The notes under the pieces: generated by a model
Databases searched by the model: none
Seen by the model: only the letters and a program-made list of their open reading frames with translations
Told to the model about the DNA's origin: nothing
DNA from: Hericium rajendrae
Lineage: Eukaryota > Basidiomycota > Agaricomycetes > Russulales > Hericiaceae
NCBI GenBank assembly: GCA_033439255.1
Contig: CM065880.1
Coordinates: 2,480,001-2,544,000, forward strand
Direction: 5' to 3'
DNA: 64,000 bases
In this document: positions 33,801 to 43,195 of the stretch, in pieces
Layout of the letters: the number at the start of each line of letters is the position of its first letter
How positions within the stretch are numbered: position 1 is the stretch's first letter
Program-made: the position numbers and the translations under genes

Positions 33801-34249
33801 ATGCGTCCAAGTCTGCTTTTCTAACTTGCGCTGCGACCAGCCGCTTGTTGTACTTGCTGACGAAGTGATGGTCGGGGCCTGTCTCCTTTTTTCTACCATT
33901 GTTGTTGAACCACTGAGCGACTGCCTGGTACAAGGATTAAATATGGAAGGAACGACATGATGTGGTGCACGCTTACCCGCTTCACAAGAAACCTGTCTTC
34001 CTTCCAGTCCTTGAACTCCTTCGGATACTTATCCCTCATTGAATTCATGGCATTGTTGATGACCGTCTGTCGTGCCTGCTTATCGCCATCCCGGAACTCT
34101 TCGACATATGCCTTGATGACCTTCTTGTATCTGTCCGGGAGCGAAAGGGTCTTAGGATCGATACCCTTGGGAGGGGGAACGTCCCGCGGCGCAGTTGACT
34201 TGGGCTTCTTGCTGTTCGTCTTGCCCTTGGAAGGTCCGCGAGGTGCCAT
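30850..34249 (-). CDS. KDZ-B accessory gene C, 5' exons
   Basis: ATG at 34,249 opens MAPRGPSKGKTNSKKPKSTA, then YKKVIKAYVEEFRDGDKQAR. Following exons read AVAQWFNNNGRKKETGPDHH, RAVKYIKDFSKEMFRHCGMT with MSAHVNSKGMLCQAE, and EPNVADAFGKWAEFAL. Then come IKYDVDSGWPVLLPMDEWKV and WGDVWKSGTGYVKAEYLPDG. A long Ser/Pro/acidic low-complexity region (32,700-31,700) follows, then HLPEGWDTKWGGWSFQKEWL and a hydrophobic helix LLVLALLLGMLM. Short basic exons (AGKSSETSKKHQDDDQ and others) end at 30,850, where the KDZ-A insertion begins inside an intron. The last exons are at 14,411-13,754. Block order matches gene D of KDZ-A. Many introns hold one CCGCGG palindrome (near 31,092, 33,045 and 33,273). Function unknown. 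Confidence 0.7.
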
Positions 34250-34874
34250 TTTGTCAGATGGAGGTAGGAATGAGGATGTGGGAGGGTAAGGGTGTAGGTT
34301 GACTTGTTGAGAGGACCACGTAGCACTTACCCAAGCGAATGCCGTCGGTATTAAATCACCCGGTCGGTTAGCGTGAAGCTATCGTAAGTCTGGGGCACAG
34401 CAAGACGTTGCAGTGGCCAACAGTCAGGTAGTAGGCAACGGTCTCAATCTACAGCACACAGCAAACTATTTATATTCTTGTCTCTGAAATGTCGATGAGC
34501 AAGAGACGTCGTCAGTCATGCAGTCCAGCGACACTGCACTATGCAGCAAGGGCTGTCCCTGCCGCGGAGTGGTGCCAGCAGCCATTTGATGATTACATAC
34601 AAAGCATAACACAGCTTCGATGCCTCAGCAATAGATGCGGTGATAAGAAACCCACAAAAACACATTCCGCCCCGAAAAATGAATTTAAAGATGGCAAGGC
34701 AGCACGATGTATCTACGCCCAGCAATAGCCGCGTAGGAACCAACATAAGCAATCATTAATGAACGCACCATCAATAGAACCTGTGTCGTTGCTGTCACCC
34801 TGCCTGCCCCTGCCATGTCACCTCTCCTGCCCATCCCTTATTCCAGAGCGGTTGCATGCCCATACGAGGTTGAA
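34250..34874. promoter_or_regulatory. Divergent region between gene C and TET/JBP-2
   Basis: About 620 bp separate the divergent starts, with one CCGCGG site near 34,561. Open frames here show no conserved feature. It presumably contains both promoters. Confidence 0.45.
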
Positions 34875-36151
34875 ATGGCAGACTATCTTTCTGCCCGCTT
34901 TGCAAATGTTCTGGCACAGAGGGGAGCCGCGGGATCGAGCATTAGCGATGTACGAAGGCCTGCAATACTACCTCTCCATGTCCTGATCGAGTTGGACTTC
35001 ATTGCCCACAAACTGGCAGATGCCGCGGAAACCAGAGGTATGTTTACGGCATCGTACCGCGGCATCTGATTGACGTGCTTGGCAGTACAAGTACATTGGG
35101 ACATGGCTCGCTACGCAGAGCGGAGGAGGACTGAGGACACCCCTGCATTCTTGAAGCGCTATCCGCCTCTATCTGACCGCCCAGTGCAGACCAATCCTTG
35201 CGTCGGGGTCGATATCGGGGAACAGGCCTTCTTGTGGTACTTGCCTGACTTGTTGTCAGAGGAGCGTGAAGTATGCCTAGTTTCAGTTGCGATATGCAAT
35301 ATTTTTATGATTTCCACATGCAGAGGAAGATGCTAGAGGCTACAGAGCACCTCAATGAACACTTCAAAGTCGCTACCAGCGCCAGCCAGGCAACATGGCG
35401 TGAGTATGCTGGGCTCTTCATTGATCCCGCGGCAACCCATCGCTTCTCACCTGGCACGGTCACCCTCTCTCCAGGATGGTTTGCACAGGGTCATGATGTA
35501 TGTGCAGTGGATATATGCGTATACGTAGGCTACGTTCTGACGTATGTACAGATGCCAGGTGATGATTGGACGGTGTCAGCAAATTTGAACCCAAAACGTC
35601 GCAACAAAATGACAGCGAAACCATTCAAATGGCTCCGAGATATTGCGGAATCCGCGGCTCTTATCAGTGCAATTCTAGCAGTGGTCAACCCAGACCTTTA
35701 CCGTGCCGCGGCTTCCGTGATTGGCGTACAGAGGGAAGACGAACACTTGGCTTCAGTTGCACATCGATGGAGTTCGGTATTCAACGGAGTCTCCATCATA
35801 TCAAATCGCATCACCCCATCACACAGAGATAGCCAAGGCCTGACTGGAGGCTACGACATCTTGTGTACCATTGGAGACTACTCCGGGGCCTGATTCAACC
35901 TTCCTGGTTTGAATTGGACCCTGAACTACCCCAGGCGCACAGTCATAGCCGTGGCAGGGAAGTCCCTGAACCATGCTGTGGGCCCATTCCGCGGAGAGCG
36001 TATCTGCTATGCGTGGTTTTTGAGAGACAACGTTCACGAACGGGCAAAGGTTATTTCTCCAGGCTGGATGAACCTGCGGGAGTATTCGGATTTATTGCCG
36101 CAGGATAGAGATGGTCTAGCTGATGAAGATGGTGATAATTGCCATCGATAA
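34875..36151 (+). pseudogene. TET/JBP-family dioxygenase 2 (KDZ-B), one in-frame stop
   Basis: This belongs to a different subgroup from the KDZ-A enzyme, the one widespread in basidiomycetes. Exons read MADYLSARFANVLAQRGAAG, then VQVHWDMARYAERRR with NPCVGVDIGEQAFLWYLPDL, KMLEATEHLNEHFKVATSAS, and NLNPKRRNKMTAKPFKWLRD. The core is ISNRITPSHRDSQG with HRD as the HxD metal motif, YDILCTIGDYSGA, FNLPGLNWTLNYPRRTVIAV, SLNHAVGPFRGERICYAWFL with the distal His and an Arg, and DNVHERAKVISPGW. A TGA stop at 35,891-35,893 splits the core between GDYSGA and FNLPGL without changing frame. CGA to TGA at a CpG would explain it. Introns at about 35,037, 35,271 and 35,499 have GTATG donors. It lies just upstream of the KDZ transposase on the same strand. 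Confidence 0.8.
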
Positions 36152-36243
36152 GAGTTACGAATACCATCGATCAAATTTACACATGTTCTCGTCGAGCAGG
36201 TTTGCCGTGTTCTTGTATTCTACAGTCATCTTCACCCAATCTC

Positions 36244-39200
36244 ATGGTAACCAGAAAGAGTACTACCAGGGTTCGTCGCAAGGAATTTGGCAATCCAAGT
36301 CAACCGGCTCGAGTGGCACTAGTGCTCAAGGAGACGTCCCGCAGATATCGCCAAGTTGCGATTCCAATCCGTAATGTGAATCCCAGCAACCCGGCCCGCC
36401 GGGCCAGGAGCACACCACTGCGCGGCGCATCCGGTCAGCAATCTGGAGAGGGCCCGAAAGAGGACACCATACCGGATGTGGATCCCGATCGTGTACCCCT
36501 TGCAAATACATTAAGGAAGGTAAGTATTGAATTGGCATCGAGTCACGTAGTGCGGCGGCATGACTGGCTTTACAATAGGGCCAGCATGACTTCCTACGGG
36601 AATGGCTTGATGAGCGTCAGGATTATCTCCATATCCTGTTGGAGCATGAATGTCGGCCTGCGGATGGCAAGTGCATCTCATGCAAGGAACGCCCAGGTCT
36701 GTGGAAATGTGGAGATTGTGTGGGCCGACCCTTTGAATGCACGGCATGCTGCGCACGGCGCCATCTGGCACTTCCACTCCATCGCGTTGAAAAGTGGACT
36801 GGCGAATTTTTTGCACCTTCATGGCTGCGTCTAGCTGGTGTTCGGGTCCACCTTGGTCACGGTGGAGAAGCATGTCCACATGCCGCGGGAAGCTGGAAGG
36901 GAGATGGAGTCCGGGTTGAGGATGAGGACGATGATGCGGAGGATGATCAGACGAACCAGAGTAACGAAGACAACACACTGCACTTCCAGACAGATTCAGT
37001 CCGCAAGCAGGACATGGATAATGAAGGCAATCCCATTCTCTGCTTGATCGATTCGAACGGAGTCCATCAGCTGCCAGTCGTATGGTGTCAGTGTCCAGAT
37101 GCAGAGGCACCAGCAAAGCAGCTGTTTCGGATGGGCTTCTTCCCAGCCTCCTTCAATGCACCACAATCTGCATTCACGTTTCATGTTTTGGATGACTTCC
37201 GACTGGATAATTTAGAATGCAAGACCACAGCCTGGCATTTCTATGCGAAACTGCGTCGGCTCACGAGCAGTGCATTTCCGGCCAGTGTACCGGTGAGATA
37301 CATACTTTCTTGTAATCAGAGGGAAATTTCTTTGATCAGATATTCCTCCAGAATCGGTACAGAGAGCTTCTCAGAGTAGAAAGAGAATGGCGCGATATGA
37401 AGTTGAGAAAATGGTTTGGGGCTGGCCATACGGACTTGGACAAGCCAGATGCCGCGGGTGCATTTGCGCTGTTTTGTGCAGCATGCCCTCAGCCAGGATT
37501 CAACTTGCCGGACAATTGGAAGGAATTAGATCCACGGAAGTAAGCTGCATGTCACCTCAAGAATATTCCTCTCAGATTCATACCTCGTCAGGTGGATTTT
37601 CTTAAGAACATTTGTCATGGATGGCAATTTTGACTCGACTGGGGTGAAGATGCGAAAGCCAGAGAATGATGTCCAGCTCAGTGATGGCACCGGATTCATG
37701 GTGGGAAGGAAAGAGTATCAGGAACATCTTAAAGTTGCTTTGGAGGTCACCAAGGTAGGGTGGTTCAGCATTGCCGCGGGTCAAGGTTGCTTGACCATGT
37801 TTTAGCGCTCCACCTGCAATGAGCACCGCGCTGTAAACCGTGTCAACTCGGATCGTCACAACATTGAAAACACCGGAATCGGTGCTACCGCCTGTGGCCA
37901 TGGTGCTTACTATCCCCATTCTGTTGTTGACTTTCAAAAAGGCGAAAGGTGCGTCCCGCGGGTTCCATATCGCTATCCCGCAGCATGGCTCATGCACCCC
38001 CTCAACCAGACAAATGAACATGGACTACTCCATGTGCCAGGCCATCAACCACAATACTGAAGGGATAGAAATCATCTTGAAATACTATGACGTCATTTGT
38101 CAATGGTGGAAGCATTTCGATGAGCGAGTAGAGAGAAGTCCATATCTCAACCTTCCAACGAGTTTGAAGGAAATGAAGAAGGCGATTGGGCTGTTCCATG
38201 TCCACGGACACAAGGATACTTGCATCCCGTCGTTCTCACCAAACTACATCATTGGAGCCAGACAGTTTGATGGGGAAGTCGTCGAAACACTCTGGGCACC
38301 ACTGAACGAGATTTCTCGCAGTACGTCTGGTATGACGACTTCTCATCGCCGAGAGGTCCTGGACGACCATATGAATGACTCAAATTGGAAAAAGATGACA
38401 GGGATGGGTGGGTTCATTCACTCCCGAGCAATAATCATTGATCCTGATCATGGTGCACAGTATCGTACCTTACCCGCAAGTATAAAGAGGGCAAGGCAGG
38501 CATTGCGGAGGCACGTCTTGGGTTCGAAAATATCGACGCAACAGTCGGGGCTGAGAATAGGGACACGTGGCTCAAAGCAGAGCAGCGTGCGCAGGATAAG
38601 CGCAGCGATAAGCCTGAAGTCATGGTCCCGATATATGACACAGTAATCAAAACAGGTGCGCGTAACTTGGTACGACGTGTTCCCGCGGCAAGGGGTTGAT
38701 TTCCGCGGGATACACAGCCCCTTCAAGAGCAGAGATCCTATCCAAATTGAATGAGCGAGAGCGAAAGAAGGAAAAGGGGCAAGGTGCCGCGGCATGGATT
38801 ACTCTAGGACTTCGCATTCAGGAAACTCAGTAAGTCTTGCCAAAGAATGCCTTATTCATTCAGCATTTCATTCTTTTAATGGAACTGGCAGGCTATCTAT
38901 CCTAGCACATCTGCGCAAGTTGGGAAAAAACCTTACCGCGGAGCAGAAAAATGATCTAGCAGACCGCAGACGTCGTCTCCAGGCCAGGGTTTCGACATTT
39001 GAGAGGGCGGCAGGCGACTATCTCCCACAGGATACAGATGTCACAGGTGGTGGCATCCCATTGTCTGAAAATGAAGGGGAAGACTTCGACCTTGTAGGTG
39101 AAGATGGCGAGGATATCGAACAGCCGGAACAGCAACATGCTCCAGGGAATGCTGCAGCAGACGGCACAAATGTGTATGTCCCAGTGGAGAGGGTCGCCCT

Positions 39201-39980
39201 GTCAATCCCATCCTGCCTGGACGACGAGTTGCGCGCGTTGCCGGAGATGCGCTCGCTTGTTGCCAAGGAGGCCGAGTTGAGGGAGGGCCAAGCAAATGAT
39301 GCTTTGCAGAGCCTTCGTCTAGCATTGGGACATAAGGCGTTTGTTTTCAGACATGACGTCCGCAATGCTGGCAGTCAACGCGGCAAAACCCGAGCCTGGG
39401 CAGATGTCATGTCCATCGAAAACACAGTACAACAGCAGGCCCGCATATATCGGAAGGCAAGAGAGGCATTAGTTACATTGAAAGTCAAGTCGTCGGTCCT
39501 GAAAAGACTTCAGCTGCTGGAGAGGGCACAGCTCAAGGTCCATACCGCGGTATTGGATCCCGCGGCAAGGGGGCTGCGGAATGCAAATCTGCCATGGTTC
39601 TGGAGTGTAGATGTGAAAGGGGACTCCGCTGAGGCTACATGGCTGGCAGATTGTGAGCCAAAATCATTCTTGCATGTCCGATTGTTCATCCTTGTCTTAC
39701 AGTCCATCGTGTCCAATGGCTCCGCGCCCGCGCTCGGTTGCATCGCTGGGAGGAGCAAATGGTAGTGCTTCCATTTGAAATGGAGTGGACTGTCTGCGGG
39801 TTCAGGACACGTGGAGCAGCCTGGAATGCTAGGAAGATATGGGCTGACAGGAAGGGGAAACTGGGTCACTTGGCATATGCAGCCCGTCAGAGTGCAATGT
39901 GGGCAGAATTCGCAACCACCGCAGAAGCTGCATTTGCTCTTGCTAGAGGCGACGATCCTCCATCGCAGTTTGGCATGTAA
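36244..39980 (+). CDS. KDZ transposase of KDZ-B, apparently intact
   Basis: ATG at 36,244 (MVTRKSTTRVRRKEFGNPSQ) starts a basic N-terminus. The second exon holds the CxC2 cysteine cluster (GKCISCKERPGLWKCGDC, FECTACCARRHLALPLHRVE) and LAGVRVHLGHGGEACPHA. The RNase H-fold core follows: DSNGVHQLPVVWCQCPDAEA, LDDFRLDNLECKTTAWHFYA, AACPQPGFNLPDNW, TFVMDGNFDSTGVKMRKPEN with the first Asp, NIENTGIGATACGHGAYYPH to FQKGER, KYYDVICQWWKHFDER with the second Asp, FHVHGHKDTC, and ARQFDGEVVETLWAPLNEIS with the Glu. A long coiled-coil tail ends SQFGM at 39,980. About ten short introns are implied, several with CCGCGG (37,776, 37,956, 38,683, 38,703). No stop interrupts the inferred exons, so it may be functional. 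Confidence 0.85.
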
Positions 39981-40112
39981 TATATTCAGGTTATTGAGTT
40001 CGAGTCGGGTCCAAATCAATGCATACATTTGTCACTTAAGGCAGTACTTATGTCCTTGATGTGATTCCGCGGCATTAAATCCCACGGCAGCATATCCTAC
40101 CGCATGGTACCA

Positions 40113-40185
40113 CGTCCCGCGGCACTGTATCCCATGTCCCGCGGCACTGTATCCCATGCCCCGCGGCACTGTATCCCACTGCCTA
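40113..40185. repeat. Three tandem 26-bp units CCGCGGCACTGTATCCCATG
   Basis: The CCGCGG motif of KDZ-B has been duplicated in tandem between the convergent transposase and gene G. Confidence 0.85.
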
Positions 40186-40198
40186 TCATATTCACTTG

Positions 40199-42169
40199 TC
40201 ACATATCCCCAGAGCTGCCCGCCATGTTTTCGATACCATGATACCCTTTGCTTATGTTGGCCCATTTGAGCAGGGCCCCCATCTCCATTGCCATCTGATC
40301 GTCTTCACCCTGCCTTGATTTCAGACCGGTTATCATGTTCTTGGTCAGGGTAATTGCACTGTCGATGTTCTGCACCATGGGGTCATTGCATCGAATCTGT
40401 ATGAATACAGAAGTAAGTAGAGTCCAGCAGCATTGGTCGTGGCTCACCTCTGTCACAGCCAGCTGGATGGCGACGATGAGATGGTCCAGAACGTTTGGCG
40501 GTATCGAAACCCCTCCCTTTCGGAAAGCCTTATCCAGTGCTGTTGCCTGGGTATTCACTTGCTTCTTTGAAAGCCACTCCCCCCCACGTTCCATCCACCA
40601 CAATGGCATGTAAATTCTGGTCAGGGTAGTCTTACCCCTTTGAAAGGGTATATGAGACACAGAAACAGGGGTCTTATGGGCCTCGTATGCCTTGGTGCAT
40701 ATGTGGAATGTGTTGTACGCATTCCTTAAATAGTCGTGGACTAGGAGGGGTTCGCAGTGGAAGGCTGCCCACCCGATGATGAAACCCGCGGCATCCTAGT
40801 CGGGTTCAGCATCAATCAGAATCCAATCAGATCAATCACCACTTGCCAATTCTGCCTTTATGCCGGCATAGATCTGATCCTTCATAATATCATAATCTGG
40901 GTAATCCACCTTGTCTTTCAGCCATAGGATGGCATCACGAATGCGCCAAGCAGACTCGTTGAGGAGCTGTTGTGCGAGGCAATGCGGAGGTGCTTGGGGA
41001 AAGTCCGTGTCTTCTGGATTTAGGGGAGGGGGTCCATCCCACTCCTCCTCATCATATCCATATTCGTCTAGGGTCGGCCAGCTACTGTCTACACTACTGA
41101 TTAGCAATGCCAGGATCTCGACAATTCCGCACACACCTGAGCCGCGGGTTTGGTCCGTCAATGGATTGATATCCTGGTCTGAACCGTCGTTGCTAGGATG
41201 GCTCTGCATTTGGCTTGTTTTCCAGCGAACTTGGTCAAATAGAACGAGATGACAGAGGGTGCGGAAGTGTGGACAAAATACCGAAAGGGGCATTGATCAG
41301 ATCATCGGACTGTGGAATACTACTGCCAGATTTGGATAACGCTTTAGGCTAAAGAACAAAAGGTCTATGAATTTGTACGTCCGTCTGTATCATTGCCATC
41401 GGTGACGTCCTCTGCATTGGCACCACGTGTACTATGATTACCCTTCATCGCCGCCCCTATTTCGCTATTCCACTGCTTCACCTTGGTATCCTCGGCAGCC
41501 AACGCCCTCTGCAGCATACCGCGCGCTTCCTGTTGGGCTGTTTCTGACTCGTTCAAAGCCTCCAAAAAACCTTTGTTTGTTTCCTCGAAAAGATCTGCAG
41601 GAGGTGCAGAGCCAGGTACAGTATAGTAACCATTCTAGATATTTGGTAGATTTGAGAATTTAGTGTGTATGATCTGGCAAGAAACATTTCAACTCACTCT
41701 CGAGAAGAGGGCGGCGTTATACCGCGGGAGTGTATCGGTCAATGGTGGCATGCCGTGGGTGAGTCCTGGGCTAACAATGCCGCAGGATGTGTGCGCACGA
41801 GCTGCACGAGCAGTCATGGTTGAGGTGGATTCAGGAATGAGAGGATGCCATGAACGATCCATATCTTCTATGAAGCGATGATAAATAGATTGTTGGACTT
41901 CATCGGAACATTGGATGCTATCATGGCTCAGTTGAACCAAGCCAAAATCTCTGGCAAGTACTACCTAAAACGATGGTGATAGTGTGATTAGCACATTGAC
42001 ATGGCTTTGCGAAGATGGATTGCTGTACCCATTGCTTCACATTCAGGTTAGTGTCACCGACTTCCGATGCCTGTAGTGCAGCAAGAGACTTTTCCACCCG
42101 ACGTTTTCGTTCCTGCATATCGCGGGTGCGGAACTCTTCAAGGGGGTCTGGTGAGGGACTCGTTGACAT
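40199..42169 (-). CDS. Hypothetical multi-exon protein (KDZ-B gene G)
   Basis: The family was not recognised. The start ATG at 42,169 opens MSTSPSPDPLEEFRTRDMQE, then a helix KRRVEKSLAALQASEVGDTN. Further exons read LVQLSHDSIQCSDEVQQSIY with FIEDMDRSWHPLIPE, a helix MEALNESETAQQEARGMLQR, VEILALLISSVDSSWPTLDE with an acidic YDEEEWDGPPPLNPEDTDFP, and RIRDAILWLKDKVDYPDYDI. The last exon has MPLWWMERGGEWLSKKQVNT and NIDSAITLTKNMITGLKSRQ, ending SSGDM at 40,199. It is mostly helical, with neither signal peptide nor membrane segment, and lies convergent with the transposase. It probably serves the element. Exon joins are approximate, and I cannot exclude two genes. Confidence 0.5.
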
Positions 42170-42420
42170 ATGGAAAGTGATGGATGGAGATGAAGTGTAG
42201 ACCTCGCCGCGAAACCCTACCACATGACAATTCAGGCACGTGCGCGATACCAGTTGTGATTGTTAAAGTTAGTGTTTTATGCAATGCGCACATGTGCGGG
42301 TATATGTTATATACCATACAGCTGGTTTATATTTTGAATGACTAATTTTGTCTGCAGTGAAACCCCCCACTGTGATTGATCCCGCGGCATCACGCTGAAA
42401 TTGATCCCGCGGCATGGTGA
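42170..42420. other. Promoter-side spacer of gene G and inner edge of right terminal repeats
   Basis: No gene was seen. Two close CCGCGGCAT sites lie near 42,380 and 42,406 at the start of the GGCC/CAATGA repeats. Confidence 0.5.
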
Positions 42421-42779
42421 TGACCCAATGGATGTCAGAGGATGGACCGGTGAATGATGAATATACAGTGGTATTGTAAGAGGACCGGCCGGCCAATGAC
42501 CCAATGACCAGTAGAAATTGTTAAGAGGATGGTCCCATTAATGACCCAATGGACGGTAGGGGACCAGCCGAGCAACTGAAAACCCGCGGGATCGAATGGG
42601 CCAGCCAATGATCCATTGGACATAAGAGGATGAGCCGGTCAATGATGAATGAATCGTGGTATTATAAGAGAAGCGGCGTGTGGGGGTATATGTTATACAA
42701 GCTCATTAGTGGCCTCGCCATCCGTCGGTGCGTGCTTCAATCGATTTGGGTGTTGTGTTCAGCATCTGAGCCTCTTGCA

Positions 42780-42919
42780 GTGCATGCTACGGTGTGCTCC
42801 GCTTCGTTATGGAGTCCGGTGCCAAGGGTTGCGAAGTCGTTGTTTCCGGCAAGCTTTGTGCTGCCTGTGCCAAGTCGATGAAGTTCACCGACGGCTTCAT
42901 GATCCACTCTGGTCAGCCG
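42780..42919 (+). pseudogene. Second captured exon of ribosomal protein uS3 (RPS3)
   Basis: The frame reads [35 protein letters not shown] and [11 protein letters not shown]. An acceptor-like CTCTTGCAG precedes it and a GTATGT donor follows at 42,920, so a whole exon with its splice edges was copied. It shares both Arg-to-Cys changes with the inverted copy at 271-398, so the changes predate, or were copied with, the duplication. After the intron the frame ends soon (DISITGGG), which is not RPS3. Confidence 0.85.
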
Positions 42920-42989
42920 GTATGTTTCCATCATGTCGCACTTGTCTCATTAAATTCCATTGTATCTCACAGGATATATCAATCACCGG

Positions 42990-43195
42990 CGGCGGCTGAT
43001 TACCCGCGGGAGGTGGGTTGTCCCTGCCTTATCCGCGGGAGGTGGGTTGTCCCTGCCTTACCCGCGGCAGGTGGGGTTGTCCCTGCCTTACCCGCGGCTA
43101 GGTGGGTTGTCCCTGCCTTACCCGCGGCAGGTCGGGTTGTCCCTGCCTTACCCGCGGCTAGGTGGGTTGTCCCTGCCTTACCCACGGACCAGGAG
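42990..43195. repeat. Minisatellite, right copy (inverted relative to 1-870)
   Basis: About six units of TGTCCCTGCCTTACCCGCGG type, each about 30 bp and each with a CCGCGG core. Confidence 0.9.
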
